From Tanytarsus gracilentus (Eukaryota; Arthropoda; Insecta; Diptera; Chironomidae), in assembly GCA_038502055.1 (NCBI GenBank), contig JAXRKN010000043.1, positions 8,122,001 through 8,186,000 on the forward strand: a DNA stretch of 64,000 nucleotides, written 5' to 3'. Within the stretch, counting starts at the first letter, position 1. Every line of letters starts with the position of its first letter. Both the position numbers and the translations under genes were made by a program. The notes under the pieces were generated by a model. That model had not been told where the DNA came from. It did no database searches and saw only the letters and a program-made list of their open reading frames with translations. Shown one piece after another: positions 27,401-38,900 of the stretch.

Positions 27401-28974
27401 ATGATTTTTTTCAAAAATGAAAAATGCCAGTTAGTTGCATTTTTAATGAATTATTTAAAAAATATAACATGTAGAACATAATTAATCTTTGTTAAAAGTC
27501 TAACGCCGAAACTTCATTTTTACCAAAGTGGCACTACTGGTCGACCATGATTAGCAGCCTCAAAAATCATCAATGTCAATCGATTCCTGGTCAAATTACG
27601 AGTTCAACGATACCCATGAAGCCATATAAGAGAAAATTTGTATGAAAAATGGACGTTATGGCTTTCCGTGGCATGACCTATGGCCATGACCCAAAAAATT
27701 CTTATTGCCTGCTCATATAGACCCTCAGAGCTACGATCTGGTGAAAACCCGAAGTCTCTAGGTAGCTCAGGGGATGAGATCTCGAAGGTGCATACTGACG
27801 GACAGACGACAGACAGACGGAAAGATGAGCATATAAGAGTTACCACAACTTTGTTGGGCTACGCTTAAATTATCCTTATATTTTAAGTTACAGTTCAACT
27901 CATATTTTTTGTGATCGTTCACTCAATTATTTTTTTTAACATAATTTTACCATCATTGACCATTTAAAAGCACCAACCAAGCTTGTCATGCCTCAATTCA
28001 GTTGGCTTATAACATTTTTAATGGTTCTAAGTAACAAATAATGTAAATCAGTAAAATTTTAGATGCAAATTTTCCCCTTTAAAATATCTTAAAAAACTTC
28101 CGAATTTAGGAAAAAAAACTTCCGACTAAAGGAATTTTTATTCCGAGTTTAGGCGGGATATGTTTCAATGAATTTAGCAATGAAAACGTGGATGAAAATA
28201 CTTGAAAGTGGTCTCATTTTAAAGGGAAAGAAGTAAATTTTTCATTGGCTGTGTCACTAATATTTTTTGGTGCCATTAAAAGTCTCAACAATCTATGTTT
28301 TGTGAAAATTTTCAGAAAACTTCCGACTAAAAGACGTTTCACCCTAATTATCAGCACGCCTTAAATTAGTTCTTAAATTCCTTAAAATTACTCACCTAAC
28401 ATTTTACTGAGATCAGCATTGTGTAGATCTGGATTTTCGTCGGCCAATTTTTTACGTTCAACTTTCGCCCACACCATGAACGCTTTGAAATGAAATATTA
28501 TTAGTAAAATTTCAAATTTAAAAAACACTCGACTCACCATTCATTGGCCTTCGAATGCGAGCTTCCTTAATGCTCTTTAAATTCGCGCCGGGTCCAATTT
28601 TCGCTCCATACTGCTGACGTTGCATGATGCTATAATTGGAAGCACAAAATTCCGTTTGATATGGACTCGCGCCATTCAATCCACCTCCACAATTCCACTG
28701 CTGATTATCATTCATCACATCTTGATGCGATGTTATTATTGCAGTCGGTATCACCGTTGTTGTGTAACCATATTGATTTATGGATGGTGAACTGGAGGAT
28801 AAGAGTGAAGGTGAGTGTGGCGATTGGATGATGGAATTGCTCGTTGGTGTTGAAGACTGCTGTTGCTGATGCTGAGGTGAGTGCGTTTGCATTTGTGAAG
28901 AGCTTTGCGACGAGTGGATTGGAGAGCCGATCGGAATGTATTCCTCATAGCTGCGATAGTAAGATTGTGGTGTG
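18424..28974 (-). CDS. Sox15: SoxF-group HMG-box transcription factor, Sox15-like (5' end missing)
   Basis: A DNA-binding regulator of development. Three exons are seen: 28538-28974, 28396-28482 and 18424-20159, all in phase with GT-AG introns of 55 bp and 8.2 kb. Exon one opens with an acceptor and one leftover base, so at least one more 5' exon exists upstream; I could not find it. The HMG box is assembled across both introns: RRPMN | AFMVWAKVERKKL to SKMLG | KKWRSLTPQDRRPYVEEAER, ending HPNYKYRPRRRKH. The box resembles the SoxF group (vertebrate Sox7/17/18, fly Sox15). The 578-codon last exon encodes an Asn/Ser/Gln/His-rich low-complexity region and ends with an acidic stretch followed by FSNILAGVRKTCYSN, a likely conserved C-terminal motif. 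The long intron hosts a transposon at 26.2-28.35 kb. Confidence 0.92.
20160..28395 (-). other. Long second intron of the Sox15-like gene
   Basis: An 8.2 kb intron with donor GTGAGT at 28395 (minus) and acceptor TTTAG ending at 20160. It interrupts the HMG box after residues SKMLG. Apart from the inverted-repeat element at 26193-28350 and a GA microsatellite near 23.27 kb I see no gene in it. Such an intron could host regulatory sequence, but no element is recognisable by eye. Confidence 0.75.
26193..28350. mobile_element. 2.16 kb DNA transposon relic with perfect 29-bp terminal inverted repeats
   Basis: Bases 26193-26221 are the exact reverse complement of 28322-28350. The outermost AATT is palindromic, so it could be part of the inverted repeat or a 4-bp target duplication. 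Variants of CTCGGAAG followed by a T run recur just inside both ends (26232, 26524, 26565; inverted copies near 28098, 28118 and 28140), a pattern typical of transposase-binding subterminal repeats. No transposase-like reading frame survives, so it is non-autonomous or decayed. Its right half (about 27.53-27.88 kb) carries sequence shared with the repeats at 32.5, 50.1 and 55.3 kb. It sits inside the Sox15 long intron. Confidence 0.85.
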
Positions 28975-29233
28975 CTGAAAGTTAAAATATTTAAAATTAT
29001 CGACGGGAAAAATATTTAAATCTTAAAGTACGTTAAAACTCTCCGGTCATTTCACTTTGATGGCTAACGACTGATAATTCTTTTTAATATTCGTCTTTGG
29101 TGGCAAAAATTAAAATTATTAATTCAAAGCACATAAAAAATTTGCAGCTCAGCGCTGGCGTCAAGCAATTATGACTTTGTACGATGCACATTCCATCACT
29201 TATGGTAATCGATCATCGTTGGAATTTTTATAT

Positions 29234-30581
29234 AAATAAATTCTTTAATATCCTCAGAATTAATTAATTTTTTAGTGTTCTAATCAGTGTTAAGTGTTAA
29301 ATTTAATCTCATCGTGTAGTTAAAAGTTCTGTTCATCGACGGTTCATCGAGTTTCTCCATTTAAATCAGGTAAATAAGCAAAAATAAGTGAAAGAAAATC
29401 TTGAATTTTTTTTTTCCATTACTTTTATTTTAATGGCTTTTAATGATAAAATACTCACTTATTTTTGCTCAAAAGTGGTTAATCAATCACTTCAATATCA
29501 TTGTTTCACATTGAAACGATAAAAATCGAAAATTTTAAAAAATGTTTGTTTTGATTCAACTGGATCTTGTCTGGATCTCTATAAAATAGTTCATAACCTC
29601 AAAAATTCTACATTTCTCAAATTTTAGTATTCATGCGTTCAATTTTTTCTCATTTTCTTTTATCTCCAGAGGATCTTGAATTTTTCATTATACATTCGTA
29701 CCGAAGAAATTATTTAAAATTAAATTAGATCAAATTCTCTGTATAGTTTTTATTGTTTTTATTTGATTATATATTTTTTTTTTTCTTCTCATTAACTTCA
29801 AATATTCTCGGTAAATTGATTCTTCACATTGAAGTAAATTATTTATATAATTTTCGTTGGTATCCAACAAAACCACTGTTAATCTTAGTGACACAGTTGA
29901 GGAAGGAAGATGCACACACTAACTGACAGCGTTATGACCAATACATCCCATGCTAATCAGCTTGATTAGATGGAGGAAGGTTGATGATAAACCAAACTTT
30001 TATACAATTGGTTTGACTTTATACCTTATAAATTTAAATTTTATGTTTTGTGTTGGTTTGTTTTGTAATGTGGGTGGGCCAGTGCCTAACAGCTTGTCAG
30101 GGCTGAGGAAGGTTGTAGTGACGGTAACTTTTATACAATGCCGTCGAAACCACCTTTGATTTATATATTACAACTGCAATCGTAAAGGTTCAGTTAACTA
30201 ACCCACAATTGTGAATTCACAATGAAAATTTTAACATCATGGATTACGGCGTCTTGATTGGGTATTCCGCTTGACGTTCCATGATGACTAACACTAAACC
30301 TCTTAGTGGGGTTATTCGATCGCCGGCATTTCTCACTTGAGTTATGTGCAATTCCTCGGTGGATGATTCCTGAGGGGACGTCTGCCACTAGGGGAATATA
30401 TATTCTCTTGAAAGTTAATTATACTTTTAAGTTAATATGCAAAGGTTACGTTTTAATCCTCAGCCTAGCCCGCAAGCTATGGAAAGGAAACAAAAACGGG
30501 CGCGTCTATCCTGGTTTTCCCAGCGGCCACCACTATGTAATCAATCAATCAATCAATCAAATAAATTCTTTAATATCCTCA
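29234..30581 (+). mobile_element. Retroposed insertion with 23-bp target-site duplications and TCAA tail
   Basis: The 23 bases at 29234-29256 recur exactly at 30559-30581. The right copy directly follows a (TCAA)n tail at about 30539-30560. A long direct duplication plus a simple-repeat 3' tail is the signature of target-primed insertion of a non-LTR element or SINE; short tandem tails are known from RTE-type elements. The roughly 1.3 kb body has no long reading frame, so it is a deleted or non-autonomous copy. It contains a partial internal repeat (GAGGAAGGTTG followed by ACTTTTATACAAT, near 29.97 and 30.11 kb). It lies just upstream of the first Sox15 exon seen. Confidence 0.75.
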
Positions 30582-32499
30582 AAGGAATAACTCATCAGCA
30601 CCTTTCATACACACAAAAAAAGAAGTTATCGTCAAACAATGACAGAAGCGTGTGCCATTAATAGACAAATCAGTCGTGATAAAAAGGCCAATGTGCCCGC
30701 TCGAAAAAAAATACATAAGGAGCTGCCGCGAGTGAGTGAGAAACAATGAAATGTTTACTATAAGGTAGCCGTTATGACAAATAGACAGGTAGATTGTATC
30801 AAGCGAGCACAAAAAGTGAAGAAATTAAAATACAATAGCTTTTCTCTCTCATTCCCTTTCTTGCCTTTTACTAAGCGACGAAAAAAAAATATGAAAATTA
30901 AAATTAAACTTTTTTTATTTGTTTACATTTTTCTCTCTCACTCGCTCCAGGATTGTTTATTTTTGAGAGTCACATGGCAGTCAATTGCCGTTTAATAATT
31001 TCATTATGTAGGCACACACTGACTCAATTGCCATTGTCTAGGCTCGCTCTTTTGTGTCAATGGAGTCTCATATATGCGACTATGGACGTCACACACTGTT
31101 CGTGAAAGAAATCGCGAGAGAGAGGAGGAAAAAGATTTTGTCAATGGAAAATCCAGTCTGATTGTTTTACAATTGATTATGATTGTGAACTTGAACTTGT
31201 GATATTCAATTTTGTTTTTGTTCGCCTCACAATTGTTTTAATGTCTACATGTCTACATTGTGTTTTGTGTGTGATGCCACCGAAAAAAAATATTACATTC
31301 ACGGTGTTTGTGAATTTTTTTAATAGAGAAGATGATTCTTTGAGTTTATGAATGAAATTATTATTTTCGCAGGGATGTATGAGCTATTAGAGTATTTTTA
31401 GAACATGTTTTAATTTTAAAATAATTTTTTGAACTCAGCATAGATTAAAAAATTTTTGATTCTGATAATTTTCTTAACTTTGAATTAAAGTGAAGATTTC
31501 AAAGTGATCCAAAATTAAGACTTGGTTTAAATTCAAAAATTTTCTTAATAAGAACTTTTAAATTTATTTTCTTTAAGTTTATGAAAAATTTAAAAAATGT
31601 TTGCAAAAAATTAAAAATTTCAAATCATTAATATAGTGAAATTTGGGTTTATCAGTATTTATCAGTTTTTATTTCTAGACAAAATACTTTTTTGAGAATT
31701 ATTTTTTTTATTAATCTCTCAACACTTTAAAAACATAAAACTTGAAATATTTTCATGACATCTCAATAAAAAATCTCGTGCATAAAACTTTAATTACGAA
31801 TAAATCTCGTACATGTGATTTAATCGCATTTTAAGGGCTAAATAATTGCAACTCATAACGGAACTAAATCCTTTAAGAGAAATCCGGGTTATTATGAGAT
31901 TTAGAAATTAATAACTCTCTTAAATTGCCGGTGATCAATGATCATAAGATAAAACATTTTAATTGCAACTTTCAATGTGAGATTATTAAGTTCGATATAA
32001 AGAAGGATTTTGTGAGGTTAACTTTAAAATTAATTACTGAGTGATTTATTTAATGACCAGTTTAGAAGATTATTAAGTTTTAATTGATGTTAAAATTAAT
32101 GAAAAAAATTAATTATTTAAAAAATAAAAATGCAAAAAACCCAGAAATTTTAAAGAATATATTCATTTTTTAAAATGCAGGAATCGAACCTTAAATTTGT
32201 TTCATTGATTTTAGTACTTTAACAATTTTTAATTTGAACATCTCTAAATTTCTTTAAATAAAATCTTTTTCAAAATATTTATTTGAAGATTCTCCAAAAA
32301 TTATTCTTAAATCGCAACTTTAAAAATTTAGAACCCCAATTTGATATTTTTCTAATTGTTTCTAAGAAAATTTATATTTCATTCTTTTCACACAACACGA
32401 AAGACCGAGAAATTATTGTCATCAGTAACCAGCAGTGAAGGAGAAAATAAAAGAAATAAGAATTTGAATTTCCTCCCGAAACTTCTCATGCGTAACACA
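30582..32499. other. Non-coding AT-rich stretch
   Basis: No gene is recognisable. Reading frames are short and lack family resemblance. A reverse-oriented B-box-like motif (GAATCGAACC) lies near 32181. Confidence 0.5.
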
Positions 32500-33343
32500 T
32501 TTTTAGTGTAACCCACGAAGTGGTGTAACACTTATATGCGCCTATTTCCGTCCGTCCGTCTGTCCGTCCGTCTGTTCCATCGAGATCTCGGCTCCTGAGA
32601 TAGCTAGAGACTTCTAGTTTTCGCCAAATGGTAGGTCTATGAATTTAGATTCGGCATTTTAGGAATTATGAGGGTCATGACCACAGGTCGTGCATGGACA
32701 GCCCTAAATGCATTTTTCATACAAATTTCCTTTTTGGTTTTTGATGTTTGTAGGTGGTTTTTGTGTTTTTTCGGTGTGTTCGGGGTGTGTGCTTTTAATT
32801 GGCTTCTGTCTGTTGCTGTAATTGCATCAGGATTATTAGTTTTTTTTGAAGTGCTGGCGGCAGGGTGTCAAGAATCCCAATGCCATTTTTTAAGTAGCAT
32901 GTACCTCGTGCTGGTGCGGCTTGGAGGATCTGAAAATGGCGTGGAAAATGGAAAGGGAAAATGGAAATAGTGGAAATGAAAATAGGGAAAATGAAAATGG
33001 AAAAGAAATGGTGAAAATGAAAATAATGGAAAATGAAAAAGGGAAAATGGAAATAGGGGAAATGGAAATAAGGAAAAGAGACAAGGGAAAATGGAAAGGG
33101 AAAATGGAAATAGGGAAAATGGAACAAGTGGAAAATGGAAAAGGGAAAATGGAACACAATAGAAAATGGAAATAGTGAAAAAGGATGGGGAAAAGAAAGG
33201 GGAAATGTACATAATTGGAATATTTTCATGGCTTCCCTTTGGCTTCTCCAGGCTTCTTCGGCTCGCTGTTCATTTCAAATACTGATCTGTTACAAGTGGG
33301 TTACACGGCAACACCCACGTGTGGGTTTTGAAACATTTTTTAT
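32500..33343 (+). mobile_element. Short copy of the GTGTAACCCAC repeat family
   Basis: It begins TTTTTAGTGTAACCCACG and ends with GTGGGTTTTGAAACATTTT and a short AT stretch, the same two ends as the copy at 53824-55450, which is in the opposite orientation. After the left end come a GGAC-type tetranucleotide tract (about 32549-32577) and a conserved block around TTTTCGCCAAATG. The core (about 32928-33205) is a GGAAAATGGAAATAG-type minisatellite absent from the other copy. The motif GTGTAACCCAC also recurs near the right end in inverse orientation. No transposase is evident. The class is unknown. Confidence 0.75.
32928..33205. repeat. Purine-rich GGAAAATGGAAATAG-type minisatellite
   Basis: An irregular array of GAAAATGGAAA units, all purine-rich on the plus strand. 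Because it lacks stop codons on the minus strand, several frames read as Phe/Ser/Pro/Ile-rich peptides there; these are composition artefacts and are not called as genes. It forms the core of the repeat copy at 32500-33343. Confidence 0.85.
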
Positions 33344-35541
33344 TAAGTTTTACGTCAAAGAACTTCTTTCGGTCGTAATCATATGTGCCTTCAACATGTT
33401 ATTGTTGCCTCATCGGTCGATTTTAAATTCACACAGTCGAGCTTCTTCCTTTTCCGCTATCCCTCACCGAAAAATTTTAATATCTACCGACACACACAGA
33501 AGGTTTTAATTTTATTTGAGTGTTCTAAAAGTCACTCGAGTGACGGCGTGAATATTTAATTAAAATGACATTTAAGTCTCTTAGTCATCATAGGGAGTTT
33601 TCGGATGTGACAGTAATACCTGTAAGCATAATTTTGTGGTTCATTCTCAATGTCCATTCCGGGATTCTCAATATAATAATTCACTTCCATTGGTGCTTAT
33701 TTCACGTGCATGGAACTTTAAAATTAATCCTCAACGCAAACACTCACACACACTTTTAATCCTTGACTTAATCGAATCTTTAATTAATATTATTCACTAA
33801 GATTTATCCTTGATTGCGACGGCATTGCATACAGATTTTAATTTTTTCTTATTTCACTAAAATTATTTTTATATTTGCAAAGCAAATTTTTTCTTTATTT
33901 TGCACTTCTAAAATTTTTGCATTCTCATTTTTTCTGATTAATATTTTTACAATTCAAAAAAACGATTGAACTTTTTTCAAAACGGAAGATATAAAAATGT
34001 ACGCGTTACCCGCTCGAAAGTCAATACGCAAGTGAGTGCTAAGAAAAAAAAGTTATTCAAAGTGAAGAAGGTAGAGCAAGTAATGCGAAAACCAGTTTTG
34101 AGACTCAACACGTTGAAAATTTCAAATTTACAGGTGTATTAAGCCGCATGAGACAGCGATAGTAAAGAAGGCACTGGAGGAAAATAAAAGATTTAAAATT
34201 GAACGTAAATTTAAAGTTTGAATGAAAAAAAATTGAATTTTTAAAATGATAAAATTTTAATTCTTAAAGTAATTTTTTTTAAAAATTAACTAAATTATTA
34301 ATTACGAAAATTTATTATTGTACATATTTTTTCACTAAAAATTAACAAAATTTTTTAAAAAAAATTTTCAATTTTTAAAATTTCCAAAAAAAATCTTAAA
34401 AATTTTAAAACTTTTAGATTATTTTTTCACTCAGTGTATTTATGTTCATTGGATATTGGAGAGAGACAGCAACAGTTCCACGATCATTCGCATGAGATAG
34501 CAATAGATCACCAACACGTTTACATAAGCCACATAATACACTCACAATCAGTTTTCTAATCTCATCGCATAAACTTTGATTTTTGCTACTTGATCGCTTT
34601 AGTGGGAAATATTGAAAATGTCCATGAATACTTACAGACAGTTCTGAATCGAGATTATCTTGTAAAATTTATGAGTGCTAGAAAAAAGAGCATTACCTAA
34701 GCGGCAGTAAATTTGCATTGAAATCATCAGTAATTGATTCTAATCAAAATTTTAATTTAGAACACGAGGAATCGAGTTAAAAACCCGTTTAAGAGTTGAG
34801 CACGGAAATTTTCGCGCATTGCTGGTGTCTTGTGCCAAAAAAAAGAGAAAAATATCCCGTGAGAAAATATTAATTGTGGCTGATAAAACTACACAATGGA
34901 GGAATAAAATTAAGCAATCGACCGACCATTGGCGTCAACATTTTGTTTTTGAGATCTTTTGGTCAAATTTACTCGCTTCTCTCTCCGCAGGGCACATGTT
35001 GGATCTCGTTTCTTCTTGTTCATTTATACCTTTAAGCATTGACACCGCGATATCTTAATTAATTTGTTTTTGGCAATAAAAAAACAGAAGTGGAAGGGAG
35101 AGCGAGAGAGAAGTGTAAATTACAGGGAATTTACTTAATTGATGGTGATCATAAAATATGTTTTATTAATTTAATATGGAGATAAAGTTTAAAGTGGAGT
35201 TAAAAATGTTGTAAAATGTTTAAATTCATTTTATAAAAAAATAAAAAGTTAAATATTTTTAAAACATCATTTTAAATTTAAGGATTCGAACCTCAAATTT
35301 TTAGCAAATTTTATCCAAATTAAATTTTAATTTGAATATTTTCAATAAAAAATCCTTTAAAAATTTCAATTAAACAATTCATTAAGTCACGTGATCTTGA
35401 CAAAGAAAATACTTTACAAAATTCACAAATTTAAAGCACCTCACTATAGCCACGGTCGTCATAGTGAGCGAATAAATAATTTTTTATTTACCATCAGTAA
35501 ACATTGAAACTTAATTTTTAAGTCACCGTGCATAAATCAAA
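33344..35541. other. Non-coding stretch before the small intronless gene
   Basis: AT-rich sequence without recognisable exons. A reverse-oriented B-box-like motif (GGATTCGAACC) lies at 35282-35292. The missing 5' exon of the Sox15-like gene could lie here or further to the right, but no candidate was convincing. Confidence 0.45.
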
Positions 35542-35934
35542 ATGCTTCGCTCAAAAGCCAAACGGAAATTTCTTGCTGAATTAAAGCAATTAAAAATTCG
35601 TCAGAAGTGCATTGAGAAGAGCCTCGTTTGGCCAAAGTTGACGGATTTGGAGGAGAATGAGTTGGAGTTTTTGAAGGAAGTTGAAAAAATGAAAACGTCA
35701 ACTGAAAAAAATTCCAGAATGTTGTCGAGTGAAGCCAAAAATAGTACAATCAAGTGCTTTAAGGAGATTCACAGCCTCATCAAGACTATCTCGAATCTCG
35801 GCGATGAACTTCCAGAGTCCCGGCCATCGGAATTGCTTAAAGTCATGGCCGACATTAACGTTCAATTATCGGAAAATCTTTACATTTGTAACAAGGAGTT
35901 AAAATCCCTTAAATACCAAAATGATCAGTGCTAA
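35542..35934 (+). CDS. Small intronless gene, 130-residue Lys/Glu-rich protein of unknown function
   Basis: I do not recognise the family. The frame is a single exon with a favourable insect start context (CAAAATG), clearly higher GC than its flanks, and a stop that overlaps an AATAAA (35934-35939). The protein is rich in Lys, Glu and Leu, with long charged stretches that suggest alpha-helix or coiled coil: roughly residues 1-55, then helical segments around ISNLGDEL and LKVMADINVQLSENL. There is no signal peptide or membrane segment and there are only three Cys. It may lie within the unresolved 5' part of the Sox15-like gene on the opposite strand. It could be a fast-evolving subunit of a coiled-coil complex, but nothing in the sequence decides this. 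Confidence 0.6.
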   Translation: MLRSKAKRKFLAELKQLKIRQKCIEKSLVWPKLTDLEENELEFLKEVEKMKTSTEKNSRMLSSEAKNSTIKCFKEIHSLIKTISNLGDELPESRPSELLKVMADINVQLSENLYICNKELKSLKYQNDQC

Positions 35935-35939
35935 ATAAA

Positions 35940-38900
35940 ACCAAAGACATCTTTAAACAGTTCATTGACGTCGCTCGCAAACAACTGTAATTGTACTCAT
36001 TAATTTGCAATAGCAACGAGAGCTCTTTACGGGGCTAAGGCTCTATAGCATGTTAACATAAGAAATTAATACATAAAAATGCACAAGAAAACACACCGCG
36101 CCGTCTCTTGAGGAGGGAAAACAATGATTCGAGTTCTTCTCATAGCACAAAAATATTCTCACAGTCCAAATATCTCTTGCTTATATATTTTTGAGCAATT
36201 GTACGTGTGTGTTTTCGTAATTATGGCTCTTAATGCATATATATGAAAATTATTACGATAAAATAGTAATAAACTATGTTGAAAGCATCGGATTCGTATC
36301 ATTTAAGATGTCTACAGCACCTACTCGCGTGTTTGCAATTCTTTTTTTTTCAGAGCAAATTGCTAAAGAGTTTGAAAGATTGTGTGAATTGTTTTGATAA
36401 ATTTGACCTAAAATTAATTTTTTGTGAAAATTAAAATTTAAAATGGAAAGAATAAAATTATTAAAATTTAATGAGCAATTTATTTTAATTTACTAATGAA
36501 TTTTTCATGAGTTTAAGATCTCACTTGAGAATTTGACAGTTGACATCTAAGAAATTTTTATTTAAAGTTTTTGAATTTTTAATAAAAAATTGTTTTTTAA
36601 ACAAAACAAAAATATTTTTTTGGGAAACTTCCGAAAATTAAATTTTTTGACTTTAATTTTAATGGATTTATATTTTCATAAAAATTGAAGATCAGGTTTT
36701 AAACAAACTTTAATAAAATTATTCAATTTAAGTCACATCACAAACAAAATTTCTCAATCTATCATCAGTCCCTAATTTACAATAAAACTTACATAATCCA
36801 CCGCTGAAAATTGCCACTTTAAATGATCATTGTCAAAGTGTGAAGCATGAAATGATAAAAAAGGCGTTAAATTGCCTGCAAAAAAAAAGAGTTTTAGTTT
36901 TTTTTGTGTGTGACAAATTTCATGCTCTTACAACATGCTCGAATCGAGATAATTCTCCCATTATTATTATGCAACTCACATATCGTCTTCTATCGCACCA
37001 GGAATATCGTGTTTTGTTCAATAATAGCATCGTCGAAGAATTATGCAGTGTATAAGAATCTAACAAATTTAAATAATAAGGTGAGCAAAACTAGAATTGA
37101 TTGTGGAATAAATTTCGAATTTATATTCAATTTGTTGTACATAAATTCAGTGGGAGAGAGTGGATGGTAATTGGGAGTGAAGATGCGGTTGTAGAACATT
37201 GAAGAATGGTAATGAAGTTGGCGATCGTTAGAGACTATCGGGGTGAAGTTTGGTTAGAGTTTAAAATTCTTTTTTATATCATTGAATATTTTTAAAATTA
37301 TAAATTTTTAGATTTAAAATTATATAAAGTTAATTTATTATATACTACTAAATAGAGTTATGTACGAGCTTATATAAAAGTAAATAAACTTTATAAATTC
37401 CTAATCAAATCTAAAACTCTTAAATTAATCTCCATTTTCACCCTCAAACTCGCATGAAAATTTTATGACATAACCCACAAAAAAAATCCATTAAAAATAA
37501 TTTAACATACATGCGTTTATAGTATTACAAGAGTGATGTAACTAGAGAACTTAATGATATTTAAAATGCTCGATTATTCAACGCCTTCGAAAAAAAACTT
37601 ATCAAGGTGGAAATTTTCAAGAGAGAAATTCACTCTCAACTAGAAGACGAGTGCAATCACCACCAAAACGCACAAATTATGGTGGGTAATTGACATTGCA
37701 GTATGAAGAGAAGCAGCAAAAGTTGTCAATTACCAAGTGTGTGTGTGTCGTAACGTCGACTGATTTTCATGAATTTCTCGTTTTCTAAATCGCAACACCG
37801 TGATAAAAGCTTTCAATTTTCAGCAGCAGCGAAGAAACGAAAATCGACGACAAAAGAGCGAGAGCGAATAATGTTTTTGGCATAATATAATATGCAACAT
37901 ACAGTCACAACATATCGCAACTAAAAAAAATCGAGAGTCTTTAAAGACCATAAATTTGGATCATTAAAATCTGCTTCGATGCAGCTTCTCGAGAATAAAA
38001 TATATGTAACACTAAAAGCTGTCACCGGGCGAAAAATTATTCTCGAGCGCTGCCTCTATGGGCTGGATGGCAGCATAACAAAAGCCACGGCAGCATCGTT
38101 ATTTTGACTATATGTGCTCTCTTTTTTTCATGAAATTCATGAGGCATGCATTTAAAACTGAGCAAATATTTTATGCGCATGAACCACAAATTGCACCCGC
38201 AACATAAACTATAATTTTTTTTCGCGATTTAGAATATCAAGTCTCGTTAGCTTAAAGCACCACCGTATGCCTAATCATATGTAAATTAATAAGATGCGTT
38301 AAAAACATAAATTTTCCATTGTCTCTTTCTCCTTGGCATACCGTAATGCTCGAGTAGATTATCTGCTGACTTGTGCGGTAATAATTTGCGGAGCTATTAA
38401 GAAGACTCTTTGCAATTTAAAAAGTTAGTACACAATATTGGTTTAATTTATATTTTATTCAAAACCTGATCGGCTATATTTTCTTTATCAACGACTCTGT
38501 GTCAAGTTTACCGCGGCAACAGCGAAGAGAAGCTGCAGCAACAGTTCCTAAGTGCAATTGAAGTATTTCTCAAATCTTATCATCATGTGCGTCGTCGATA
38601 AAACTTTTTTTTCTCTCTCACTCGAATGTGGCCGAAGGAAGGAGATGCCTTAAACACATATGAAGGTTGACAAGCGTTTGCAATTTTCAATTTACATTTA
38701 ACTAACGATATGTGCTTACATTTTTTTCGTATAATCTCTCTCGCTCGCTTTCTGCCTCCACGTTCTTTCCATTCGATTCGATAAATAAACGGTCGGTCAC
38801 ATGAAAAGGGAGCTTTTTGCCGTTTTCGCTTTTCGTAAAACGAAAGAAAATCGAAGAGATTCTTGATATTTTCTTTCCTCGCTATGTCTTCCCCTCTTTC

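Noticed and set aside
29730..29915. Candidate 5' coding exon for the Sox15-like gene upstream of 28974
   Set aside because: It lies inside the retroposed insertion (29257-30558), shows no Sox N-terminal resemblance and has no donor in the required phase.
32795..33229. Phe/Ser/Pro-rich open frames on the minus strand
   Set aside because: These follow from the purine-rich minisatellite, whose complement lacks stops; there is no family resemblance.
33135..33509. Open frame spanning the edge of the repeat at 32500-33343
   Set aside because: It crosses the minisatellite and the repeat boundary, so it is a chance frame.
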